Below are positions 1 to 6,729 of a DNA stretch of 64,000 nt, one piece after another. The DNA is from an uncultured Opitutales bacterium (GTDB lineage Bacteria > Verrucomicrobiota > Verrucomicrobiia > Opitutales > Seribacteraceae): the NCBI GenBank assembly GCA_943789375.1, contig CALSTX010000006.1, forward strand, positions 62,001 through 126,000, given 5' to 3'. The translations under genes were made by a program, and so were the position numbers. The first letter of the stretch is position 1; every line of letters starts with the position of its first letter. A model generated the notes under the pieces. It worked only from the letters and a program-made list of their open reading frames with translations. It did no database searches and was not told the DNA's origin.

Positions 1-187
1 AAACTTGATTTATGTACATTGGGTCTGGGTTTGCACCATCAATATCATCTGTTTGATCTCCGTATCTGAATGGGCATTCCCATTTTCTTCCATTGTGCTC
101 GAACCCTTCAATGATGGTTTTTCGTAATGTATCAAACGAGATGATGTTTGAGTTGATTCTGATCCATGTTTCGCATTCGTTAGCCAT
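1..187 (-). CDS. Partial small protein, possibly phage/element-derived
   Basis: The 5' end of a leftward gene; 62 codons are visible and the rest lies beyond the left edge. It starts MANECETWIRI and is hydrophilic and rich in Asn, Asp and Trp. The ATG at 187-185 has a strong ribosome binding site (AGGAGG, 191-200 in reverse). I do not recognise the family. The MAN-Cys/Asn opening is reminiscent of Api92-like (DUF1281) phage proteins, but that is only a resemblance. It lies in a probable integrated element, divergent from the helix-turn-helix gene at 633 and with its own candidate promoter at 249-277. Confidence 0.6.
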   Translation of the reverse strand, partial: MANECETWIRINSNIISFDTLRKTIIEGFEHNGRKWECPFRYGDQTDDIDGANPDPMYINQV

Positions 188-248
188 TTTTAATCCTCCT
201 TTATGTTATGTTTCGTTTAGTATTATTGTTTAAATTGATTATGATAAT

Positions 249-277
249 AATATACCCAAAATTAGGGCAAAAGTCGA
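249..277 (-). promoter_or_regulatory. Candidate sigma70 promoter of the leftward gene at 187
   Basis: Read leftward there is a -35 like TCGACT (277-272), a 17-base spacer and a -10 TATATT (254-249). The -35 matches the consensus at four of six positions and the -10 at five of six. The start would fall near 242, giving a leader of about 55 bases ending in the AGGAGG site. It rests on pattern match only. Confidence 0.4.
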
Positions 278-371
278 GGAAAAAATGCTTTTTGAAATTA
301 CATAAACTAGTTGTAATCCAACGATATGCAACACGGTTAAATGCTGGGATTCAGCCGATTTTGCGATGGCA

Positions 372-386
372 TTAATCATTGATTAA
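372..386. promoter_or_regulatory. Perfect 15-bp palindrome, candidate operator
   Basis: TTAATCATTGATTAA is a 7-bp inverted repeat around a single central T. It lies between two divergent promoters in a probable integrated element, where a repressor operator is expected. No second copy was noticed nearby, and the binding protein is unknown; the helix-turn-helix protein at 633 is one candidate. Confidence 0.35.
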
Positions 387-597
387 CAACACTATCTGAA
401 AGCCAAAAAACAAAATTAAAAAAGACGAAAAAAAGTTTAAGAAAATTACAAAAATTTAAGAAAACTTTGCTCGGTTGGGCGGGCGATTTCTTACTTTCTT
501 GTGATCGCGAAGAATACGCTTCTCGATGTCGGTTATGATGTAATCGAATAAAATTTTGCATGTAATTAATTATTAGGCATTTATGAAAACTTTAAAC

Positions 598-626
598 TTG
601 ACCTGCGTGCTCTTTTTCGATACAAT
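598..626 (+). promoter_or_regulatory. Near-consensus sigma70 promoter for the HTH gene
   Basis: A -35 TTGACC (598-603), an exact 17-base spacer and a -10 TACAAT (621-626) each differ from consensus at one position. Transcription should begin near 632-634, on or next to the ATG at 633, so the mRNA would be leaderless. Confidence 0.6.
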
Positions 627-632
627 TATGGC

Positions 633-809
633 ATGTTCGCAAGAGATACAGACAAAGATGTTTTTAAGAGTTGTTCATCGCATCTCAAAGGTTTTGATGC
701 AATGCTCACTCGCAAGGATGTGGCTAGTATTTTGGGTATCAGCGAGCGTCAAGTTTGCAGACTTGAAAACGAGGTTGTTTGCCGAGAGTGCACATCAGCA
801 CGAATGTAG
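633..809 (+). CDS. Small helix-turn-helix DNA-binding protein (excisionase/AlpA-like)
   Basis: A 58-residue protein. Residues of about 25-45 (LTRKDVASILGISERQVCRLE) form a textbook helix-turn-helix of the kind found in MerR/AlpA/excisionase-type proteins, followed by a short Cys-containing tail (CRECTSARM). There is no Shine-Dalgarno site; the promoter -10 ends 6 bases before the ATG, so translation probably uses a leaderless mRNA. An overlapping frame (583-870) contains the promoter and is not credible. It sits convergent to the integrase, as excisionase or element-regulator genes often do. The role as excisionase or repressor is inferred. Confidence 0.65.
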   Translation: MFARDTDKDVFKSCSSHLKGFDAMLTRKDVASILGISERQVCRLENEVVCRECTSARM

Positions 810-866
810 TTCGCTACTTCCTAAAGATCTTCAGCAGTTGATTGAGAGCATGCGAGTCGAGCGAAA

Positions 867-2164
867 CTAATGACCTTTCAAAACATTCTTTGGAGTAAGG
901 TCATAGAACTCTTTAGTGGATTGAGCCGTTATCCCTTTTACGGATTGGTAATTTGACTTGATGATTCTCGGAGTGTTGCCCGACCATTCAGCGACTTCGC
1001 CAATGTGCTTAATGATTTTTAGGCGGTAGGTAATCGCAGTATGCCTCATCTGATCGTTTGCCCAAGAAGTTCGATTCTTCGCATCGCAATTTTCAACCAA
1101 TTTTTCTTTTCCGAATAAGTGCATGCTAGAAATCTGACTTTTACTGAGCTTGAAACCAGCACATGCCCGAACAAGGTTGAATAGCTTCGAGTGGTTTTGA
1201 GGAGTAAGTGAACCAGTCCTTTCTCTACTTTTGCAGTAATCAAGCCACTCAACGCAAATTGCGGGTAGTTCTACACTGCGAGTGTATTTGATTGAGCCTT
1301 TTCTGTGGCGGACTCGGATAATGTTTTCATCCCAATCAAGATCCTCCCATTCCCCGCGGATAATTTCGCTTGGTCTAACGCCCGCAAAGATACCAACTGC
1401 GAAGTAAGGAAGCATGCTCATGTCATCGATCTCAGTCGCGTAGTACAAAAGGTCTTTTGCCTGTTGGATTGAAAGTGAGATTGGTTCTTTCGTCTCCGTC
1501 GTTGGCTTATCGACCATTGATACAACATTGCTTCCAACAATCGCTTTCTTGAAGCACCATTGAAAAAAAGCATGAACAAATCTGTAATCATTCAACTTTG
1601 AGTGCGAGCCCGAACCTTTGTTTCGGTAGATCCATTCCTCTATCTCATTGTTCGAGATTGTGCCAATGTCTCGTTCGCCAAATGCAGTAGCAAAAGTGCT
1701 TGAGGCATCGACTTGGAACCATCTCGATGTCGGCTTTGAGCGATTGAGGAATTTCTCTTGCCCCACCATGTACAAGTCCCTTGCCTCGCTCACGGAATGG
1801 GTCTCGATGCCCTTTACGGGCGAGTCTATGAAAAACCTCAGTCCCTCGCGAACAAGCTCTTTGAGGGGTGTCTCATGGTCATCTAGCTGCTCTCTGATTT
1901 CATCGACAAGTCCCAATGATAGTGTTCATCTTCATCAGAGATTCTAGATTCACGAAATTCGTAATCTGCCTTGTCTTGCTTTTCCTTGATTTCAAGCAAG
2001 TGACGATAGGCTTGGGCTTTCTCAATGCGTCCTTTGCCCCAAAACTTTTTTCTCGGTCTCTTGCGATTGCCATTTTCGTTTCGCTCATTAGTGTAGCCAT
2101 CAACAACAAACCCTTTCTTTTTTCCTTCTGTGTACTTCTTAATTGTGAACTTGCTTGATCTCAT
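867..2164 (-). pseudogene. Tyrosine recombinase/phage integrase, split by a frameshift
   Basis: Two leftward frames make one integrase of about 430 residues. The first (2164 to 1883) has the N-terminal basic SAM-like start (MRSSKFTIKKY); the second (about 1916 to 867) has the rest of the core-binding domain and the catalytic domain. Catalytic signatures are Arg in GVRPSE, Arg-His in MRHTAITY, a Trp in the late His/Trp position (EWSGNTPR) and the nucleophile Tyr in SNYQSV. The frames join by a -1 shift around 1885-1925; no classic slippery heptamer is visible. The order fits an integrase family common in Verrucomicrobia. It may be inactive, recoded or a sequencing artefact. Its 5' end lies about 115 bases from tRNA-Thr. 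Confidence 0.75.
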
Positions 2165-2191
2165 AGTTAGGTTACTTGCTAATGGCTTAAA

Positions 2192-2215
2192 TTGGACACA
2201 GTTTTGGACACAGTT
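2192..2215. repeat. Tandem 12-bp direct repeat between integrase and tRNA
   Basis: TTGGACACAGTT occurs twice back to back (2192-2203 and 2204-2215) in the gap between the integrase start and tRNA-Thr. Short direct repeats in this position are typical of integrase arm-type or core binding sites; that role is inferred from position. Confidence 0.6.
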
Positions 2216-2254
2216 TAACTTTCACTCAAGAAAAAACTTTACATATTTGTCCCT

Positions 2255-2272
2255 CTAATGCTGATACATTAG
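2255..2272. repeat. Inverted repeat just upstream of tRNA-Thr
   Basis: CTAATG and CATTAG are separated by six bases, ending 8 bases before the tRNA. It could be part of a recombination core or of the tRNA promoter region. There is no T-run to suggest a terminator. Confidence 0.35.
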
Positions 2273-2280
2273 GGCTTTAA

Positions 2281-2356
<76 letters not shown>

Positions 2357-2430
2357 TTTTTTATTTTGTTTAAATCAGTTAACGCGGAAGACGCTTGCAC
2401 TTTCCAGAGTGGGCTAGTAACCGATAAGGT

Positions 2431-2931
2431 GTGTATATCGTACGGGTTTTGATTCTATCAATTATTCTTCTTCAAATCAGCTGTTCTGATTTGGAAGAAC
2501 CTAAGGATTCTCAAAGAAAAGATAAAAGTAGCTTGGTGATTCGAGAAAAGGTAAAACTTTTAGAATCGAAGATTGAATCATTGCGGTGGGAAAATGCTCG
2601 CCTTTCACTAAAGATTCGAACGGTCAATGGATCGAGAATGGTTAAGGATAAGAAGACGGGGCTTTGGCATTTTGATGTTGAGCGAATTCCTTACACGGGG
2701 ATGGTCGTGGAAAAGTTTCCTGATGGTTCCCCTCGGGCAGAGGCTAGTTTCATAAAGGGTAGAAAGGACGGAATGGAAAGATTTTGGTACAAAAATCGGC
2801 GTCTTAAGGAAGAAAGCCATTGGTTTGACGGTCTGGCGGAGGGAATCATGAAAACTTGGACTGAGGAGGGTAAAGCCAAGCGAATTCTTAGGTTTAAGAA
2901 AGGAGAACTGATTGAGGTTCTCAAAGAGTGA
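2431..2931 (+). CDS. Lipoprotein with MORN-like (YwqK-type) repeats
   Basis: A 166-residue protein starting at GTG; a stop lies two codons upstream, so no earlier start is possible. The hydrophobic N-terminus ends in a lipobox-like LQISC at about residues 14-18, so it is probably lipidated. A short coiled coil (about 35-60) is followed by MORN-like strands: GLWHFD, YTGMVVEKFPDG, EASFIKGRKDG, HWFDGLAEG. Such repeats occur in YwqK-type proteins often labelled antitoxin components, but no toxin partner is visible here and the function is unknown. It faces the leftward gene at 2945 with 13 bases between the stops. Confidence 0.75.
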   Translation: MYIVRVLILSIILLQISCSDLEEPKDSQRKDKSSLVIREKVKLLESKIESLRWENARLSLKIRTVNGSRMVKDKKTGLWHFDVERIPYTGMVVEKFPDGSPRAEASFIKGRKDGMERFWYKNRRLKEESHWFDGLAEGIMKTWTEEGKAKRILRFKKGELIEVLKE

Positions 2932-2944
2932 GTCATTGTCTTTT

Positions 2945-3931
2945 TTAGTAAGGCAGCTGTAAACCCCGAGGAAGGGATACCGGACCAATCCATTCAGGGC
3001 GCTCACAAAAAATAGGCAAGTCTGGTAAGGGAGTAAGAGCAGGATTAGAGTCGGGTCTGAGGTTTGTGATCACCTCAGGGATCATAATTTGGAAAGTTTC
3101 CAGTGGGGAACCGTAAGCAAAGGTTAGCAATAGGTCATGTCTTTGGTTGGGACGATCGGTATGATGGTAATCCAATACTTTTACTGATCCGCCAGCAGCT
3201 TTCAGGTCAGGACAAAAGTAAAAAAGTTCATCTGGGGTGGATCGATCAAAGCGTATAACGATATCACCTTGGCCAGTACCATTCCCCAAAATGCCACGAT
3301 TAAAAGCAAAGTCGGAATCCTCCGGGTGGGTCCCAACCATGAAAGCCTTTGCATACGTTGTGCTGTCGGGTCTAAGCCGGTAATTGAGATTGCGGTCAAT
3401 GTATAAGGTCCTTGAACTTGAGGAGTTTTCATCGAGATCTGGGTCTCCTTTAATGACGAAGCGTCCATTTTTCCAGGTGACAGGGAGCAGGATTTCTATA
3501 GCAACCAGTTGTACGGTTTTCCATTGAATATCATGTTCGTGGACTGCTTTGAGGATAGGCAGCATGGTTTGCTCCCGAATTCGGTCTGGAGTGAAACGAG
3601 ATATGTGTCGCCATTCATTTCTCCAATTATGCTGAAATGCGATGGCCCAACGCTGTTGTGCGGTGATCGCTTCTGAAGGAAAAGGGATGGAATGGATACT
3701 GATTAAATCATTACGCAGTGATTGATTTCGAATATTCTTAATCAAAAATTTAAAATTTTCCTCGGGTAAAGAAAAGATAGACGAATTATAAAGACTTTTA
3801 AAATTTTGATTTCTGAACGAGTCAAAAACTTTACGACCTAGTGCTTCTTTCGGATGAACTTGGGAAAATAAGGTAGAAATTACAGAAAGAAGAAAAGTGG
3901 TACTGAGAGCTTGGATAATAATTCGATACAT
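2945..3931 (-). CDS. Hypothetical exported protein
   Basis: A 328-residue protein with an N-terminal signal-like segment (IIIQALSTTFLLSVIST). I recognise no domain. The middle has many aromatic and charged residues (QRWAIAFQHNWRNEWRHISRF) and the C-terminal half looks beta-rich with Asp/Pro turns. It is divergent from the LysR regulator at 4044 with a 112-base shared upstream region, the classic arrangement for a LysR target, so regulation by that protein is a reasonable guess. Confidence 0.7.
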   Translation of the reverse strand: MYRIIIQALSTTFLLSVISTLFSQVHPKEALGRKVFDSFRNQNFKSLYNSSIFSLPEENFKFLIKNIRNQSLRNDLISIHSIPFPSEAITAQQRWAIAFQHNWRNEWRHISRFTPDRIREQTMLPILKAVHEHDIQWKTVQLVAIEILLPVTWKNGRFVIKGDPDLDENSSSSRTLYIDRNLNYRLRPDSTTYAKAFMVGTHPEDSDFAFNRGILGNGTGQGDIVIRFDRSTPDELFYFCPDLKAAGGSVKVLDYHHTDRPNQRHDLLLTFAYGSPLETFQIMIPEVITNLRPDSNPALTPLPDLPIFCERPEWIGPVSLPRGLQLPY

Positions 3932-4043
3932 AATTGATAGCGTATGGAATTCTTCTAATCCGACAAGCTGTAAGAAGTAGAAAAAATGTTCATTTTTATG
4001 GTAATATTAAAATTGGATCATGAATTGCAAAGACGCCCCGTAA

Positions 4044-4970
4044 ATGAAAAGAAGTAGTTTATTGGAAAGCAGGCAACTTGAGGCATTTGAAGTACTTTGT
4101 GCAACCGGAAGTTTTACCGAAACAGCGAAGCAACTTTTTCTTACCCAGTCAGCTGTTAGTCATTCTATGAAGTCTTTAGAGGAGGAGCTTGGTTGTCAGC
4201 TTTTTCGGAGGCAGGGAAAAAAGTTTTCCATGACTGAAGCCGGGGATCGGTTACTTAGGTTCGCTCGACCGTACCTTGCGGAGATGCAGATATTACGGCA
4301 GGAATTGAACGGCTTTGAGAAGTTTGGCTCGGGCAGACTCCGGCTGGGTGCGAGTCAGCAAGCATGCCGTTTTTTATTACCTCCTATTTTAGCAAAATTT
4401 AAAGAAGCTCACCCTCTATGCCGTTTTGAAGTGAAAGCTGAAGATACCCCGCAGTGTCTTGAAATGCTAAATTTAGGCGAAATTGACTTAGCGATTACCC
4501 TAGAACCAGTAAAAAGCAGTGAAATTGATTTTGTCCCTTGTTTTTCAGATGAGCTCCGTCTCGTTCTTCTCCCAGATCATCCTTGGAGTTTGGCAGGGAA
4601 AATTGATTGGTCCCAAGCGGTTGCCGAAAATTTTATTCTTTATAATCGATCAAGTTATACTTTTCGTGCGTTAAATGATTACCTGAATGAGAAGGGTGTG
4701 AAATTAAACTCATTTATGGAAATGAGTAGCCCAGAAGCCACCAAGGAACTAATAAAAGTGGGGATGGGTGTAAGTGTTATGGCATCCTGGTCGGTTGAAG
4801 AGGAGTGCAGGCGTGGAGAATTAAACAGCCTATCCCTCGGATCCCCAAAACTTTCCCGAACCTGGGGTATTTCTGTTCGAAAAGGAAGGCAACTAAACAA
4901 GGCAGAGAGAATTTTTATTAAAATTGGAGAAGAATCAGGCTGTCATTGGATGGTGAGTAAAAAGCGGTAA
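4044..4970 (+). CDS. LysR-family transcriptional regulator
   Basis: A 308-residue protein of standard LysR length. Residues 8-67 are the winged helix-turn-helix (SFTETAKQLFLTQSAVSHSM, then LGCQLFRR). Residues of about 95-300 form the periplasmic-binding-like effector domain (RLRLGASQQACRFLLPPIL, then IDLAITLEP). The family binds small-molecule co-inducers and controls divergent genes and its own expression. The closest divergent gene is the exported protein at 2945-3931. The effector cannot be told from sequence. A discoidin-domain protein follows 58 bases downstream on the same strand and may be separate. Confidence 0.93.
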   Translation: MKRSSLLESRQLEAFEVLCATGSFTETAKQLFLTQSAVSHSMKSLEEELGCQLFRRQGKKFSMTEAGDRLLRFARPYLAEMQILRQELNGFEKFGSGRLRLGASQQACRFLLPPILAKFKEAHPLCRFEVKAEDTPQCLEMLNLGEIDLAITLEPVKSSEIDFVPCFSDELRLVLLPDHPWSLAGKIDWSQAVAENFILYNRSSYTFRALNDYLNEKGVKLNSFMEMSSPEATKELIKVGMGVSVMASWSVEEECRRGELNSLSLGSPKLSRTWGISVRKGRQLNKAERIFIKIGEESGCHWMVSKKR

Positions 4971-5028
4971 GTTTTTTCTTCAAAGTTGTTTTCTTGCATG
5001 TCGATTCAAATGCATGCAAAAAGTGAGT

Positions 5029-5568
5029 ATGAAACTTAAAAATGGACTCCTTTTGATCATAGGCTTCACCTGTTTTATTCTTCATTCTACATATGGCCAA
5101 AGTCGTTCTCTTACTGGGGATTCTCGAAGCTTTGTGCTTTGTCCTGTAAAAGATGTAAAAACTTCTGTTTCCCCAACATCGGATGCGGGGAGGTATGGGG
5201 TGAAAAGCTTGGTAGACGGAAAATTACCCAAAGATGGTTGGCGCTCTTCCTGGAGTGTATGGATGAAGAAAAACCCAACCTTTACCTTTGATGTGGGTAC
5301 CACCAAAAGAATTGGAGTCATTCGTATATTTTACCAACCATGGGATCGAGTCCAAGAGCTTTCCAAAGTAAAGGTGGAGGTAAGCCTCGATAATCAGAAC
5401 TTTATGCTTTTCAATGAATATTCTGGTTTCGTGGCTGAAAAAGGAAAAGCCGCTTGGGCAGAAATTGACTTAAAGGCGATTAAGGCAAGATATTTTCGAA
5501 TCACCCCATCCTATGACGGATGGGGTCACCAATGGGGAGAAGTTGAGTTCTGGGAAATTGCCAACTAA
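5029..5568 (+). CDS. Secreted F5/8 type C (discoidin-like) domain protein
   Basis: Starting at the ATG at 5029, this 179-residue protein opens with a clear signal peptide (MKLKNGLLLIIGFTCFILHS). The rest is one discoidin-like jelly roll: LVDGKLPKDGWRSSW, FTFDVGTTKRIGVIRIFYQP, KVKVEVSLDNQNF, ARYFRITPSYDGWG and a C-terminal VEFWEI strand. Domains of this kind bind carbohydrate or cell-surface ligands. No catalytic domain is attached, so it may act alone as a binding protein. An alternative in-frame start lies 15 bases upstream (5014). Confidence 0.85.
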   Translation: MKLKNGLLLIIGFTCFILHSTYGQSRSLTGDSRSFVLCPVKDVKTSVSPTSDAGRYGVKSLVDGKLPKDGWRSSWSVWMKKNPTFTFDVGTTKRIGVIRIFYQPWDRVQELSKVKVEVSLDNQNFMLFNEYSGFVAEKGKAAWAEIDLKAIKARYFRITPSYDGWGHQWGEVEFWEIAN

Positions 5569-5615
5569 TCAGCTCTTTTTCTTTTTATTTCCAAGATCCA
5601 TAAACATGGTCAGTG

Positions 5616-6143
5616 ATGAGTGACTTGCCATTACCTCCTCATCAATTGGCTCCTCCAGTACATCTAAAAAGGGCCCAAGGTTTTTTTGATTTAGAAATGT
5701 TTGAGGATGTGCAGGTAGAACTACGGGCAGTTCCTGACATCATGCCTTGGTCCAAGCAAAAGAGGGCACTGCTTACATTCTTGTATCAGGAGCTTGCGGA
5801 CTGGTCTATGATGCAATCTTTTTCCAGTAGTCTACGCTCCGACTTTCCAGAAGAAGTGGAATGGTGGGTGTCAGAAGCCTACGCTACGAGGCGGGCGAAA
5901 TCTGTAGGGGAAGCCAGGCAAATATTGTTAGATGGACTGGTGAATCACTGTGAAAGTGCGATTATACGCTATAATCTAGCTTGTTATGCGTCACTTTTAA
6001 ACAGTCCGGGAGAATGTTTGGATTTATTGAAGGAGGCGGTTCACCGAGATGCAAAATATAAAATGATGGCATTAGAAGATGAAGATCTTAAGCCAGTCCA
6101 TGCGGCTCTACTTCAAATGGGGTGGGGGAAGAATATCGATTGA
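5616..6143 (+). CDS. TPR-like helical repeat protein
   Basis: A 175-residue, all-helical protein. The C-terminal part has TPR features (AIIRYNLACYASLLNSPGECLDLLKEAV). GTG at 5613 is an alternative start. Its last codons overlap the start region of the pseudopilin-like gene that follows, so the two are probably translated together. Similar TPR proteins in Verrucomicrobia and Planctomycetes are annotated only as TPR proteins; the specific role is unknown. Confidence 0.75.
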   Translation: MSDLPLPPHQLAPPVHLKRAQGFFDLEMFEDVQVELRAVPDIMPWSKQKRALLTFLYQELADWSMMQSFSSSLRSDFPEEVEWWVSEAYATRRAKSVGEARQILLDGLVNHCESAIIRYNLACYASLLNSPGECLDLLKEAVHRDAKYKMMALEDEDLKPVHAALLQMGWGKNID

Positions 6144-6709
6144 GTAAGTCAAAAAAAAATCTTGGCTACAGTTTGATAGAACTTTTGGTAATTCTTTTAA
6201 TCATTGGGATTTTATGTAGTATTTTATTGGTCAGTTTTTTTTATGTACAGGAGAAACAGAATGAAAAAAAAGCTTATCTTGAGCTTTCAGCCTTAGAGGT
6301 TGGGATAACTAGTTATTTTCGAGAGTTTGGAGATTTCCCGAATTGCCCTGAAGGAGTTTGTACCCCGGGAGAATGTTTATTTCTATCTATGGTTGGGTTT
6401 CATAATGCTAAAGGCGGGTTGGAAATTCCACCCCAACGGTCATCTTTGCCTGTGGGATTATTTGGCTTTGACCCGGTAGTTTTCGATGTAGCGGAAATCC
6501 CTGACTTTTCTCACAGTGATGGAAATTCTCTGAAAGTTTGGGTATCCAACATTTTAGCTAAAGATCCAAGCTTTCTTGATCCTTGGGGTAATGAATATCA
6601 ATACGAGTATCCGAGAAAAGACAGGGTAGGGGGCTATAAAATTTTTTCCTTAGGACCGAACGGAGAAACAGGAGGAAAGTTTTCGGAGGATGATATCTTT
6701 CCTTTGTAG
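6140..6709 (+). CDS. Type IV/type II pseudopilin-like protein
   Basis: A protein of about 189 residues beginning at TTG 6140, which overlaps the upstream stop; GTG 6122 is an alternative. GGGGGAAG lies 8 bases before the TTG. A short basic leader (SKSKKNLG) precedes a prepilin motif G|YSLIELL with the conserved Glu5 and a 20-residue hydrophobic helix. The C-terminal DPWGNEYQYEYP and SLGPNGETGG match the GspG/type II major pseudopilin signature. The residue after cleavage is Tyr rather than Phe. It lies 47 kb from the main secretion operon, so it is an extra pseudopilin of unknown assembly. Confidence 0.85.
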   Translation: MSKSKKNLGYSLIELLVILLIIGILCSILLVSFFYVQEKQNEKKAYLELSALEVGITSYFREFGDFPNCPEGVCTPGECLFLSMVGFHNAKGGLEIPPQRSSLPVGLFGFDPVVFDVAEIPDFSHSDGNSLKVWVSNILAKDPSFLDPWGNEYQYEYPRKDRVGGYKIFSLGPNGETGGKFSEDDIFPL

Positions 6710-6729
6710 TTTTTTTCTTAAAGTTTTTC

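Larger units (their letters stand above)
188..597. other. AT-rich divergent intergenic region
   Basis: About 400 bases separate the leftward gene at 187 from the rightward promoter at 598. I see no convincing gene: reading frames here lack ribosome binding sites and give low-complexity Phe/Leu/Lys translations. The region holds the candidate leftward promoter (249-277) and a perfect palindrome (372-386). Its arrangement resembles a regulatory region between divergent phage or element genes. Confidence 0.5.

Noticed and set aside
376..561. A 61-residue leftward frame
   Set aside because: It has no ribosome binding site and a low-complexity Phe/Lys/Asn composition caused by AT-rich DNA; it also contains the candidate operator edge.
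583..870. A 95-residue rightward frame overlapping the helix-turn-helix gene
   Set aside because: It spans the -35 and -10 of a strong promoter and translates into unstructured sequence, whereas the frame at 633-809 has a clear helix-turn-helix.
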